Shown here: positions 35,071 to 46,600 of the stretch, piece after piece
Layout of the letters: each line of letters begins with the position of its first letter
How positions within the stretch are numbered: the first letter of the stretch is position 1
Source of the DNA: Podocnemis expansa
Lineage: Eukaryota > Chordata > Testudines > Podocnemididae
Direction: 5' to 3'
Assembly (NCBI GenBank): GCA_007922195.1
Contig: ML682005.1
Coordinates: 38,692,966-38,756,965 of the forward strand
DNA length: 64,000 nucleotides
Notes under the pieces: model-generated
Seen by the model: the letters and a program-made list of their open reading frames with translations, nothing else
Told to the model about the DNA's origin: nothing
The model's database searches: none
Program-made: the position numbers and the translations under genes

Positions 35071-35382
35071 TTGCTGGGCAGTGGCCGTCCTCTGACAATG
35101 CTCACAGAGGTCACCAAATTTCTGAATACTTATCCACTTTTTGGTGTTGCATTTATGTATGTAGTGGTTGAGAAAGTTTTTTCTAGTACAAGGCTAGTCC
35201 ATATTTTACTAGACCACAATTCCATAGCAGTAGAAGTCACATTTTTTCCCAATAATGTGCAATACAGGGCCTTTCTAATAACAAAAAAAAGTTATTCTGT
35301 TTTAAAATGTAGATTATTTACTGGAGTATTAATTAAGCGGGTCAAGGAATCTTGGGGAAACCTATGTATTGTCATAAAATGA
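35071..35382 (+). pseudogene. Possible hAT transposase C-terminal remnant
   Basis: The open frame of 103 codons contains LNTYPLFGVAF, then VEKVFSSTRLVH, then HNSIAVEVTFFPNN. This resembles the C-terminal dimerisation region of hAT transposases, where a short hydrophobic stretch precedes S.ERVFS.....(R/H)N.L.....E.L.FL..N. There is no upstream DDE domain, zinc finger or terminal repeat in frame. The similarity rests on about 30 residues judged by eye, so chance cannot be excluded. Confidence 0.4.
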
Positions 35383-36240
35383 ATATTATAATAGTTGTTT
35401 CCTCCCTAAAATAATCTAATTCTTGGACTGGTGCACCAGATGTGCAAGTATGTTCATCTTTCTCCTCAATCCCTCTATCAGAGTGCCTTCTTAATAGCAA
35501 AAATATGATGGCTCTTATCTGGAAGGCTTATATTTAAAAAATTACTTAGTGAGGGGTAGAGGGATGTGTGTTTGCACACTAGACCAATTGAAAATGTTTA
35601 TTCCCTTTCTCACATAGACACCCACTCATCCAGAATAATTTTTTGTTCAAACTTCATTCCCATATTTTCAATTGGATTTTTTTATAAAAATCTTTTCAGT
35701 TAAATTTTTAATGTCTTTAAAAATTAAGATATGTGTGAGTGCTCCATATTGTTCCTGTGTCAATTCCTCAAATGTGGTTAAAAACCTATAGGGAACTGTC
35801 TTGTTTCCAGATCTGAAAATAAAATGTTCGACATGGAAATATTGACAACAGCTCTCTGAATATAATCCCATTATTACATATATCTTGGTATGATTTCAAA
35901 TCAGGATCCAAGAACAGCTGTCTGAATTGAATGATCTCAGCTCTTACCTCAATGAGTAGTCATTTTGATGTTTCCTAATGATAAAGTTGTGATTAATAAT
36001 GAATGTAACTATGGGAGAGGGCTTCAGTGATTGGAATTTTAAAAATTTGTCCAGAGCTGCCAAGGTGGTTTAAATGAATAGGTAATATATTCTGGGGTCA
36101 AAGAGGAACCTAATTTTCTTTTAACCCAAGTACAATGAATAGCTATATTTAATCTCCTCTCTTGTTTGAATTTTACCCAGCGTTTGATTTAATTTTTTTT
36201 ATAAATTATCTAGAAGAAAAGATAAAATCATCATTTTGAG
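35383..36240. other. AT-rich unassigned DNA
   Basis: No gene or repeat recognised. Confidence 0.5.
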
Positions 36241-36300
36241 TACACTGGAGTCAAACTAGATGATTGCAATGGTCATTCCTGGCCTTGGAATCTATGAACA
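36241..36300 (+). repeat. CR1/SINE-type tail fragment
   Basis: TGGAGTCAAACTAGATGATT, then AATGGTCATTCCTGGCCTTG, then GAATCTATGAA: the terminal 60 bases of a CR1-mobilised repeat with the end motif ATCTATGAA retained. Confidence 0.6.
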
Positions 36301-36487
36301 CCTACTGGGAAAGATGCTCAGGTGGCATAAATTGTAATATCCTATTGAAATCTGCAGAGCCATAACAATTCTCTTGAGTTGAGCATCTGCTTAGTAGGAT
36401 GTTCAGAGAGTCTTGAAATATCCTCTAATGGTGCTTGTCCACTTTCTTAAAAATAGATACTAAAATCTGGCACAGCTCCACTAAGGC

Positions 36488-37249
36488 CAGAGCTGAATTA
36501 ATGTGGGGGTTTTTGGAGTTGCACCCCTGCGCAAAGGAGGGGTCCACAAAAATCTTGCCTCAGCCCAACTCCCAGGGAGCCACTGCTTGCAGGGAGGGTA
36601 AGAGAGAACCTCCTCCCACCCTGTCCCAGGGAGCAGTGCCTCCCATTCACTCTCTGGGTGTATTGGAAGGGTTTGGCCCTAGGCTGCTTCCAGCTCAGCT
36701 GGCTGTTATCTCCCCTGTTCTCTCCCACCTCTGGTCTCACCAAGGAAAGCTGCTGCCAGCTGACTTTGTTTGCAGTACAGGGGAAGCAGCATGCACAGGG
36801 CTGAAGCTGGGACTGTGACACCTGGGGACATAGAGGAGTGGGAGCCGGAAGGGGGCTGAAGAGGGGTGGGAGGCAGCAGGAACTAGGCCAGAAGGGGGAA
36901 AAGGGATGTGAGGGGTTAGAGGGGATGATGAGGGATGAAGCGGGCTGGATGGGAGGGGGCAGAGGGTGACTGGGGGGGATGAGGAGATGCAGGGGAATTG
37001 GGGCAGGGAGGCTGGGGTAAGAAGCTGGAGTAAAGGGGGATATGGGGAAGTGAGGCTAGAGAGAGAATGTAAGATCAGGAACTCCGCTGCCCTACCTGGC
37101 ACAGCTCGCAGGCATCTGGGATGTCCTTCAGCCCTTCATCCTTGCCCAGAGCCCAGGGAAGGAACTGCGGACCTCCAACTGCAGGTGACTAGCTAGGGGC
37201 CCCACAAAATCTCTTCGCTCTGGGCCTACAGAGGAGTTAATCTGGCCCC
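36488..37249. mobile_element. GC-rich non-autonomous hAT-like element, family B copy 2
   Basis: Left end CAGAGCTGAATTAATGTGGG and right end GGAGTTAATCTGGCCCC are a decayed form of the CAGGGCTGGATTAA / TTAATCCAGCCCTG ends at 21.8 kb. The body is G-rich (36830-37060 is nearly all G and A) with no coding domain. Candidate flanks ACTAAGGC / ACCTATGG match only 4 of 8, so the ends are provisional. Confidence 0.5.
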
Positions 37250-37355
37250 ACCTATGGTCTTTACTGACTTTATTTCAGTCAGTACTAATAGTTGACTGGG
37301 TTCCACCCCAAAAGTAAAGGTAATAGCAGATAAAACAGAAGTGCATTATGTATGC

Positions 37356-37393
37356 CAGTGGTTCCCAACTTTTTTGGCTCAAGGGCCACAAAT
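37356..37393 (+). repeat. hAT terminal fragment interrupted by DIRS copy 1
   Basis: CAGTGGTTCCCAACTTTTTT followed by GGCTCAAGGGCCACAAAT is the terminus of a hAT-type element. The sequence switches at about 37394 to the DIRS left terminal repeat. A matching distal part was not identified with certainty after 42775. Confidence 0.5.
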
Positions 37394-37575
37394 ATCATTC
37401 TTCTTCGAGCGCTGCTCAGATACATTCAGTAATAGGTGTGTCCATGCCGCAGCACATCATTGGTCGGAAACCTTTTTGCCATAGCCTGTCAAAACAGGGC
37501 TGGCAGTCACCGCCCCCTGGCCACTCCTTGGCTCTATATGTGGCCACCACCCTGTCCCTCCTCAGTTCCATTTTC
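37394..37575 (+). repeat. DIRS copy 1, left inverted terminal repeat
   Basis: Outer edge CATTCTTCTTCGAGCGCTGC, then CATTCAGTAATAGGTGTGTC, then GAAACCTTTTTGCCATAGCC, and inner edge CCACCCTGTCCCTCCTCAG. The reverse complement of each block occurs in the right repeat in mirrored order. This copy lacks the outermost 30 or so bases present at the right end. Confidence 0.85.
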
Positions 37576-37599
37576 CACCCTCAGTAATGGTATCAGAAC

Positions 37600-39780
37600 A
37601 GCCCATTCCGTGCGATCACACGAGCAGCTTGTCTTTGCGTCTTTTATGAGCCACTCGCTTGATTGGGAGAACCTCTCCGTGGACGTTGTTCCACCAAAAA
37701 GCACTACTCTCACCGAGCGCGCAGCTTCAGAGCAGGAAAATCGCTCCTACTCACCATCTGCCACGCCAGGGTTTAAACCTCGTGCTGCCTGTGGCAACAT
37801 CTTCTCGCAGAATGGCCCCCATGAGAAGTGCTTCTGGTACTCAATCTGTCAGTCCTTCAAACTGCGGACCCTTAAGGACAGAAAGCAAAGGCACCGTGCG
37901 TTGGCCTCGGAGCAAGTGCAGCAGCCTACCCCTGAAGCTTCGGGGATTCCTTTGGCACCGTGTGCTGGCTGAGCACCAGAGTCTTCCCGGCGCCACTCTC
38001 CTAGAGAGCGAAAGAAGATGAGCTTGGTACCAGTGTTGGTACTGAAGTGTTGGCACCACTCTATGTCCCCCATCAGGGGGTCGCCTCAGGACTGGCAGGA
38101 GTTGATACCAGTCCCTTCCACTCCAGAGCCCTTTGAGGCAGTGAAGGTGCTCCTCCTGCCAATGCCTCCGACCCCAGTGCCCCCCTAGAAAAGGGGTAAA
38201 CCGGCCTTTGCTTCAGGAGCCTGGTGTCCCTGAGAGCTGGACTGGACTCTGTCACTGATCTTGGTGCCTAATTCCCCGGCATTGGAGCCAGCCATTCAAG
38301 AAGGCCCTAGTGTCAGTGAGTCCTCTCCTCAGCGCCATGTTATCCTGCCTTCTCCGGCACCACAAAAACGGTCCCTTGAGGCTTCTCGATCCCCGAGCCC
38401 TGAGGAAGGTGCCTTGAGGGGGAGTAAATGGCCCCGTCCAAGGCCCTCAGTACCAATGCCTTATAGGTACCAACCCCATGAATGGTCCCCCCAGGAGACC
38501 CCAACAGGTTCCGATGGTACTGTTCAGCCTGGCTCAGGCCCGTGTCCTCCAGCATCGGATAGAGCCCTGAACCCCATGACCTGTTCCTACACTGCGGACC
38601 TCACGGCACATTTCAACCTCCTTTGCCGTGTTTGTGTTCATGTAGGGTTGGAGGCTCATTCTCCCAGGGGGCCTAGCAACACTTTGTTTGGCCTGGCGTT
38701 CACTTGGTCAGAGCCCATAACAGTTCCCCTACACCCCAGCATATGGGACCTTACCATGTCACGTTGGCAAACCCCTGGGTCCATTGCCCCGTATTGGAAG
38801 CAGCAGGCCATAAAAACCAGGTCCCTGCAAGAGACTTTCCCTTTCTAACCTACCAGCCAGCACCGTCTCAAGGGGTGATGGAAGCAGCGCTAGGCCCGGG
38901 GCAGGAGTTAAGGAGGGAGTTAAATCTCCTGGGGCGGAAGGCTTAGTCCTCCTCTACCTGCCAGCTATGAATAGGCAATTATCAGGCCTTGGTAGCCAGA
39001 TTATGTCATGGATGTGTGGGAGTCCATAAATAAATTCAGACATTTACTTCCAAAGGAGAATAGGGTGGACTATGACACCTTTCTTGAAGAGGGCAGACTA
39101 GTGTCCCAGGACCTGTTGTTATCTGCCTGGGGTGCTGCAGACACAGTGACCTGCAGCAGGGCCTCAGCCATAGCTCTGTGGTGGGTGGCATGGCTCCGGG
39201 AGGTAAGGGTGCCCCCCTCCTCCCAGCAGGCCATACTTGATCTCTCCTTTGAAGGTGGGCCTCTGTTCACAGCTGGAATGGACCCTATGCTCTGTAGTGC
39301 TCAAGACCCCCGAGGGGATGTAAAATACCTAGGCATGTTGCTTTCCTGGCCTACTAGCCGCCCCCCTAGCCCATGAGGGGCAGTCAACATTTCCCCCATG
39401 CCCTTCAGGTTTGCTCCACTTGGTACCTTCCACCCTTTTTAAGGTTGCGGGTACAATCTGAACTTCTCAAAACTCCCATTTCCCCAGTTGGTGACCAACT
39501 GGCCTAGCATCAAACCGGGGTTCCCGCTTCCACCTGTCTCAGGAGAACATTACCTGGTCTACTTCAATTACCAGGAGAGAAGTGCACCCACCCTGCATGG
39601 GAGGGCAGCCCTGAGGCAAGGTCCTAAGTCAAGGTATTACCCTCCTCCTCCAAGAATCACCCGGTGGTTCCATTGGAATCCCCTCAGGATTCTTCCTCTG
39701 AGGGAGATGCCCCCTTCCATTTCCCTTTCAGCTGATGCTATACCTTGTTTACCTTCGAGGACTTGTAAGGGTTAATACCT
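37600..39780 (+). pseudogene. DIRS gag-like gene remnant, copy 1
   Basis: Three blocks survive in different frames. 37640-37972 contains ACGNIFSQNGPHEKC followed by LRTLKDRKQRHRAL, a short Cys/His-bearing module then a basic helix. 38261-38848 is proline/serine-rich, ending in a charged helix-poor stretch. 39008-39376 contains FRHLLPKENRVDYDTFLEEG, ASAIALWWVAWLREV and AILDLSFEGGPLF. The last block resembles the C-terminal domain of vertebrate LAP2-alpha, which is thought to derive from a DIRS gag. Together these suggest a nucleocapsid-type protein of the retroelement. Stops and frameshifts between blocks make it a pseudogene. A late Tyr/Pro-rich tail (RYYPPPPR, about 39640) closes the region. 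Confidence 0.65.
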
Positions 39781-42423
39781 GGGTAGCCATCTTATCTACG
39801 TTGGAAGATGCTACCCTTGAAATCATCACCACAAATACCAGGGACCTCTTGGGTCATGGTTGGAGGATCTCTTCCCTCACCTGCCCTCCTTTACCCCATA
39901 GCAGAACACACCATCACTAGACGACACAATGGGTTGTACGTGTGAGGACACAATACCCTGTACTTCCATGCCCAAATGACCAACCAGGATCCATCTCCTG
40001 ATGGTCTCTAATACTCCCGTCTTTAATTTTTTTTCCTTTTACCTTAGAGAATGTTCCCTTCTAAGGTCATGTCGGGTGCCCCAAGGCTCCCTGCATTGTG
40101 CTTCCTCGAAGGCCGATATTTTCTTCCCCTTTTGGCAAGATTACCTTCCGTATGCGATGCATGAATCCTGGGCACCGGGCACTGACATTGTTTGTGCCTC
40201 TGGTGACTCCCACCTCCCCGAAACCAAAAAACAAACAAACAAACAAAAAAACCAAACAAAAACAACAACAACAACAAAACCCTATTAATCAGCCCTTTTC
40301 CCCTCCTCTCCCCAAGTTTAGGGTTTTTCACCTCAGGTTCACAAGACCCTGTCAACTTGGTCTCGCCCGCCCTCGGGATTCAAATTGGCGGCCTTTGGAC
40401 CGCTGCCCCATTGAGTGCCAAGCCAGTAGCTGATGTTCCCCCTAGCTGGTAATTCCCTGGGTGCACATGCACTCTTCCAGACTCCTACATGGAGGCCTCC
40501 TAAGTTGAAAACCCTCTGGTGCAGTTGTACCTCTCCTTCCTTTGCTCAGGCCGCTCCCAGTCCTCCATGCTAACATACTCTGAGGACACCTCACCCTAGC
40601 AGAACTGCTTGTTTTTCCCCAAAATTCCCTCCACCTAGAAGAGGGAACCCCAATGTCTCTTGTTGGAGTGAAGTCTCCCTTGGTCAGTTAACTGTGCAGT
40701 CCCCAAACCACCAGGTGCAGGACAGGTCCTACAGAATCATAGTGCCAGTGTGGTTTGGGCTAGTCTGGGTCTGGGGCCATCAAGTTCATTTGCTCTGCTC
40801 TCCAGAAGGACACTGTGTATCAGAGGAAATAACACAAGGGCCTGCAGCAAGGAATGCATCCATGAGCAAGCTCTGCCCCGACCACTGAGAAAGCAGAATT
40901 GAGGGCACTTGTGAGTCTGTTGGGTTGACAACAATTCGACCCGGGTGGCTCCTTATGGGGCCTTCTCCATTCAAGGCAAGAATGAACCTCCATCTGACTA
41001 GGAAGTTGGCCCTCTTTCAATTTACTCGGAACCCACCAAGTGGTTCAGAGGGCTCCTGGGTCTTATGCACGGTGTCACTTTTCTTCACCCACCAGTTCCA
41101 AGGGCCACTAGTAAAGTGGCTGATTGACAACAATTCTTTCATCTAGGCTGCGCGCTATGACAGTTGGTGGTTCATTTTCCCTACCTCCTGTATTCCAACC
41201 TGGATTTCCTTTTCCCTGGTTCTGTCCAGTTCTGGCAAGGGTGGTCAGCAGACCCTGGTCCTGTTTTCCCTTCTTTCCTTGTATGTGACATCTCCCTTCT
41301 CTAATGTAACCTCAGTGTCATGGTCACCTCCAGCACTCCTCCTTTTCACTCTGGTGTGCCTAAGAGAGGTAGTAACTGGTCTCCCACCATACTCTACCAT
41401 ACTCTACCACTCTCTTCGAGAGTCTTTGTACCCAGAACCAGAAATTGCTCACATTCTCAGTTCATTCTCCACCATATGTTATTTGGAGAGGCATGCGTTG
41501 TATGCTCCAAAGGAATTTTTATGGCCTTGGTCAACTATTGCCCTCATCCATTCCCTCCACCTAGTTGCTGCACTCTTAGCGATGGGGTGGTGGTGGTTGA
41601 GTCACAAAAGCGACATGACTTATGTATATGGAAGCACCCCAACATGGTGCCCGTATCCCTACTCCCAACCTCTATTAAACGGAGCTGGAGTTGTTTCCTC
41701 ATGCACTTAGACTTTAAAGGTCTTCTTCTTGCTCTTACCCTAAGGTGGTAGTTCCACCTCTTATCCTGTGGTTCATGTGACCATTTTCAGCGTCACATTT
41801 TCCTGCCCCTTCACCTGTTGGTGACTACGTCTACTCATGGGCCTCTGAAGGGGCACTCTTGGCATCCAATTGCCATCCTGAGTTGCTGACCGAGGAACTA
41901 CATTTACCAGGTGGTCATTTAATTGCTCTGTACCTCCCCCTGATTTTCTTCCTTGGCTGGACCAGTAAGAGTCTTTTTCTCCTTCTCCTTTCCCCCCCTC
42001 CATTTCTGCCTCCATGTACTCACTAGTAGGCCGTGTTTTCCCCCAGGGCCCACATTTGCTTCCCTATTACAAGCTAAGGTATATATTGTAGGTGAAAGGC
42101 CAGGGGATGCATCTAGTCCACACTTCCTTGACAGATGCTTATCACCAGCCTCCTATGTCCCCTACTTGACAGCACCCCACCAATCCTTGATTTGTAGCTG
42201 CGGTTTTGTTTTTTTCCCATGATAAGGTGGCTCTAGGCCTCCCTCTGCTCCTGTTGATTGCAGACAGGGAGCACTCTAGGGGCGTAGGTCTTTATCTTCC
42301 CCCCCCCACTTAGGCCAGGCTGTACTACCTATGGGCCTCCCTTTGCCTAGGCCACCAGCCCTTAAAGGGGTGCAGTGCTGAATGCAGAAAAGAACACAAC
42401 TCCACCCACCATCCTCAGCAGAG
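39781..42423 (+). other. DIRS copy 1 internal region without recognisable domains
   Basis: This 2.6-kb segment is C+T-rich and moderately GC-rich, with many short forward frames (up to 143 codons at 41279-41751, in two overlapping frames) and none with a recognisable RT, RNase H or recombinase motif. An A/C simple repeat lies at 40221-40280. It belongs to the element by position, between gag and the internal complementary region. Confidence 0.5.
40221..40280. repeat. (AAAC)n / (AAC)n simple repeat
   Basis: Sixty bases of A-rich AAAC then AAC units inside DIRS copy 1, probably grown after insertion. Confidence 0.9.
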
Positions 42424-42530
42424 CTAGCAGTCACCTATTACTGAACGTATCCTAGCAGTGCTTGACGAAGAACAGTGGGTTACTTGCCAGTAACCATCCT
42501 TCGTTGAGATGGACTGCTCGGATTCATTCA
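42424..42530 (+). repeat. DIRS copy 1, internal complementary region (ICR)
   Basis: The first half, CACCTATTACTGAACGTATC...GACGAAGAA, is the inverted copy of the left outer edge (37394-37440). The second half, CAGTGGGTTACTTGCCAGTA...GGATTCATTCAG, is the inverted copy of the right outer edge (42712-42770). The two halves abut at about 42470. In the DIRS replication model the ICR acts as a splint that lets the two ends be joined into a circle. Confidence 0.8.
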
Positions 42531-42579
42531 GAACCCTCCCACGATCCCCACTACTCGGAACTGGCAACTTTTAGGGGCT

Positions 42580-42775
42580 GAGTAGGGACAGGGTGGCAGC
42601 CACATATGTAGCCACAGGGTGGACAGGGGGTGGTGGCTGCCAGCCCTGTTTTGACAGACTAGGGCAAAAAGGTTTCTGACAAATCATGTGCTGTGGCACG
42701 GACACACCTATTACTGAATGAATCCGAGCAGCCCATCTCGAAGAAAGATGATTACAGGCAAGTAACCCACCATTT
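42580..42775 (+). repeat. DIRS copy 1, right inverted terminal repeat
   Basis: Mirror of the left repeat: GAGTAGGGACAGGGTGG, then AGACTAGGGCAAAAAGGTTT, then CACACCTATTACTGAATGAA, then CGAGCAGCCCATCTCGAAG. It extends beyond the left repeat by GATGATTACAGGCAAGTAACCC-type sequence of about 30 bases, a right-end extension as described for DIRS elements. Confidence 0.85.
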
Positions 42776-43425
42776 TTACAACCTTGCGGGGGGGGGGGGG
42801 GCGGGGCGGGGCGCCCCCGACCCTGCGGCAGTGTTTCCAGGGAGCCCAGGCTTTAAAGCCCGCGGGGTGAGGTGCGCGGCTCCGCTTCACCCTGTGAAAC
42901 AACCTCGTTGTTTCGAAATAAGAATGCTGTGTGAACACACCCTGGGAGACTGGCAGCTGGCTGCACTGTGCATCTGACGGGGTGCAGGCTTGCAGTAGCA
43001 GCCAAGCCTCTGGCTGTGTTAAGGAACTGCGATGGGGCAGGAGGAATGAACCACCACAGCCCTGTTGCATGCTGGGGCTGGGTGGGTGTCAGGCTGCTGT
43101 AGCCTGGCTTCCAGCCAGCAGTAGGGAGGTACAGGCCACTTTTGGCCCACGGGCCAGTGATAGACAACACCCCGTGTATACTCTGCAGAGGGAAAACATT
43201 AAAATATCTTGTTCTCTAGTGTAGCCTTAATTGCATTTTAACGTTAGCATGTCTTCCTGACTCACATAATACAATTAAAACATTTCTCTGAAGCTGGAGA
43301 CTATTTCTTTCTCTAAAGTAACAGTTGATGGAAACACATAAGTGGGGGAGAGGGGACATGACCCCAGATATTGGTCTGGTGGGGGTGGGGAGTACTTGCC
43401 GGCCCTTCAGATACAGGAATTAAGG
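42776..43425. other. GC-rich then mixed unassigned stretch
   Basis: A G run (42788-42812) opens a GC-rich 400-bp part ending near GGCCCACGGGCCAGTG (43146-43161). It could be the continuation of the hAT element interrupted by DIRS copy 1, but I cannot pair the ends. Frames of 94-119 codons are compositional. Confidence 0.35.
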
Positions 43426-43433
43426 CACTAGTA

Positions 43434-43621
43434 CAGGGGTCTCAAACACAGGGCCCGTGGGCCGTATGTGGCCCCTAAAGCTGTTTCCTGCAGCCCACAG
43501 CACCACCATTGTCACTGATATTTGCAATATCGTTGCATGAAAAGGTTTCAGTGGTGTGGCCCTCAGGCTAACGTACTAGTCCTCATGCGACCCTCATAGT
43601 AATTTGAGTTTGAGATGCCTG
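43434..43621. mobile_element. hAT non-autonomous element, family C copy 2
   Basis: Ends CAGGGGTCTCAAAC and GTTTGAGATGCCTG, with flanks CACTAGTA (43426-43433) and CACTAGAT (43622-43629), 6 of 8 matching. Shares AAAGGTTTCAGTGGTGTGGC and CTAACGTACTAGTCCTCATG with copy 1 at 22.6 kb but is shorter (188 bp), an internal deletion derivative. Confidence 0.75.
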
Positions 43622-43629
43622 CACTAGAT

Positions 43630-46600
43630 AATGTGATGTGGGAGGGCAGTGGCAGGAGACTTTGATGAGCAGCTGGATGTATCTCCAAGGGCAGTTGGGG
43701 AAGGGGAGCTGTTGGTGACTAGGAGGAGGAACTCCGGCCTCCCATCCCACTATCCTTTGGGTGGTAGAGGGACCTGGAGCCAGATCTCTTCTAATTGGAC
43801 TGTGGGGCTAGAGCAGGAACGGTGGATGCCATAGTGGGTAAGCAGAGCCATAACACCGGTTTTTGCTGCCCAGGGCATGTTCCAATTGGAACACACCCCT
43901 TGCCATTAGCGGCGCTTGGAGCCGGCACCATGAAAGCTGCCCTTTAATAGAGCAGCTTTGTTGAGCTGTTCTGCGCTGTCCAGGGCTTTGCCCTGTTGGG
44001 CCCGCTGTAGTTACGGCTCTGTGGGTAAGTACGAGGGAGCAATGATAGAGCCTCCGGTCTGAGTGCCAGAAAGTCCCTGGGGTGTGTCCCTTTCAGGAAC
44101 AGAAGCACTCCTCCCCAGCACAGCTGGGGGGCCGTGCCATCTGGTGGGAGCTGGAGACCCCTCCTGCTTTGTCTGGGGGGAGGGGAGTGAATGTGAAGCT
44201 TTGTGGGGAGGATAGAAAGCAAATGCAAGCATTAAACACCAGATTCTGGAAACTCATGGGATACCACTGCATGTAAATACAAACATTTATTACTTTATCT
44301 TCTACTAGTGATCAAGGCCTTGATGCAGCAATGGCTTTAGTAGTTGCTTTACTTTATTCACCTGAGTAGTTTCACTGACTTCAGGAAGACTGCTTAAGTC
44401 TTCATAGGATTGTAAAATACTGTGTAAGAGACTGTGCATCTGGATAGACTCTATGTATCTGAACACTATATATTTAACTAACATCCACACAATAAAACCT
44501 GCTATAACTCACTTTTCAAAGCCTCCCCCCAAACAGCAGCAAAAATAAGGTAATGGAATTAAAATAACATGCATAACCATTGTGAGCCATTACTCTGTTC
44601 ATTCTATGCATACATTATACACATTTTCCTTACCATACGTCTGTCTTGCCTTTTTAGATAGTATGTTTTTCAGAGCAGGGACTGTCTAATATTCTGTTAG
44701 TAGGGCACAGGTGGCCTGATTCTGGTGGGTCCTCAAGCAATGTCATAATAAATCATTAAAAGTATGGTGCTTTTTTGTGTATGAGTGCATATGTTCTATA
44801 TTTTTTCCTTCTGTGTATGTACGTATTATTGTTGCTTAATTATACAGTTCTATATGAGGAAGAAAGTTGAGTGAATTGAGAATGAAGAAATAAGAAATGC
44901 CAGCATGCAGCTATTTTTGTTTGTGGTGTTTCTGTGTGAACATCTAATGAATTTACAATACAAATAAAGAGTGCTTTTAGCAAGTCCAACTTGTCTAAGA
45001 AGATTGAACTAGTGAGATTACCCTTTCATCAACACACATACACGTTCTTTCTGACTCACATCCAGACACATATACAAAAAAAAAAAAACACAACCCCAAA
45101 ACAAAACAAAACAAAATAAAAAACATTTGTAATGACCAGGCACTTTATCAAGGCCTCTCTCCATCATTCATTAAATGACAGAAAATTGCTCTTTGGTGAG
45201 TTTGTCAATGCAGTGTTCCCTCCCAGAAGCCCATTTGTTTCACATGCTAGCACAGAATATTGCAGGAATTTGCAGATTTTAAATGACAAATGTGTCTAAG
45301 TTTACTCTATTTTGAAGTATTCTTTTCTTAGTCTGGTTATATGGTACAGCATTTCTCATGTCAGGACTAGAGTTATTATCTGTTGTAGATCATAATACTA
45401 CATTAATACAGAAATGCTGGGGGTGTCTAATGGACGTTTGCAACAGATTCTTTGAACCAGAGAGCTCTCATTTCTCTAGATGGTATGAAATACATGGCCA
45501 CTTTAAAAGCACAAACAAAATGGCAAATCTGTTCTTTCAGTGGATTCCTTCTCCTCTTCATGAAATCTTATTGAATTTGTCATTTTTGTTTAATTGCACT
45601 TGCATGTAATGTAGGTAAACGGATCTTTTTATGAGTTAAAAACTTAACAGTTTGACACCATGAAAGGAAAACTGTTTTTTCTAGCACCTTTCAAGAAGGG
45701 AAAAATTTACTAATAACAGCAACTGTGTTGCTTTGTTAGAGTAACACTTTGCTGTGTAGGATTATAATCAATGTAAATTATTGAGTTTTACTGCTGTGTT
45801 ATGTTGAAGGTATAATGTGTTACTTTGTGGTTTGTTTGTGCAGTCATTATTTATTCATGCCAAAAGATTAACCACTCAACATATTTTTCTGAAATTCTAT
45901 TACTTAATTCATTCATATTTGTGTAGCTTTGAAAACATGAGTGTACATTGTGTCTAGGATTGCAGATACCAATAAAGACCGGGTCTCATTGGTACAATTG
46001 CATATGCTATGAATTTCAATCCAAATAAATAGAGAAGAGTTTTTCAGGACAGTGCCTGAAGCATGGCATGTCCTTTAATTGCCATTTACATAGCAGAGGA
46101 ATCATTAATTTCTAATTCACCTATTATTCACCCTCTTTAGTATGCTATGTCAATGTCGGTTTTGGGGCAGTGGAATAAATGTGACTTTCGCGTTGCTTTA
46201 GCTATCTACCTTTGTGTTTTTCTTTTAGTGGTTTGTGACCTTAGCAGAATACTACTTGGACACAGACAGCTTAGGGCTCTTGTTTAGATATGATTTATGG
46301 TGCTACATTAACCCTTCATTGACCTAGAAATGCCCTAATATTAAAACAGTTTGACACATAGAAAATCAAAAGCCCTTTTATTGGAAGTGCTATTGTCCGC
46401 ATCATAAGTTTCCCCAATGTGATGCCACAGTTACACCATCAATTTCTTACTACTATTGAACACTGTATTGAAAAACTAATGGACAGAATCTTTTGTCATT
46501 TCTGTCCCAGTGACCAGCAAATAGCTCAGTGAAATTCTTTCCCTTCGCATCACTTAAGGCATTTCTAAATGACACATCTAAGATACTAGTTTAGCATTTT

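Larger units (their letters stand above)
37394..42775 (+). mobile_element. DIRS-type tyrosine-recombinase retroelement, copy 1 (about 5.4 kb, decayed)
   Basis: The element has inverted, not direct, terminal repeats: left 37394-37575 and right about 42580-42775. An internal complementary region at 42424-42530 carries inverted copies of both outer ends, the diagnostic layout of DIRS elements. It holds a gag-like remnant (about 37600-39780). From 39.8 to 42.4 kb, where reverse transcriptase, RNase H and tyrosine recombinase would be expected, I recognise no motif. Either the sequence is decayed or this is an internally rearranged, non-autonomous form. No target duplication is visible, as expected for recombinase-mediated insertion. 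The same structure recurs in reverse at 55.56-61.21 kb. Confidence 0.75.

Noticed and set aside
41279..41751. Two overlapping 143-codon forward frames in DIRS copy 1
   Set aside because: I looked for RT, RNase H and tyrosine recombinase motifs and saw none; the two frames overlap each other, so at most one could be real.
37394..42775. Endogenous retrovirus with LTRs
   Set aside because: The terminal repeats are inverted relative to each other and there is an internal complementary region, which fits DIRS rather than a retrovirus.
45075..45123. A-rich tract as a retroposed poly-A tail
   Set aside because: It is a mixed AAAAC/AAAAT simple repeat without a recognisable processed gene or LINE body upstream.
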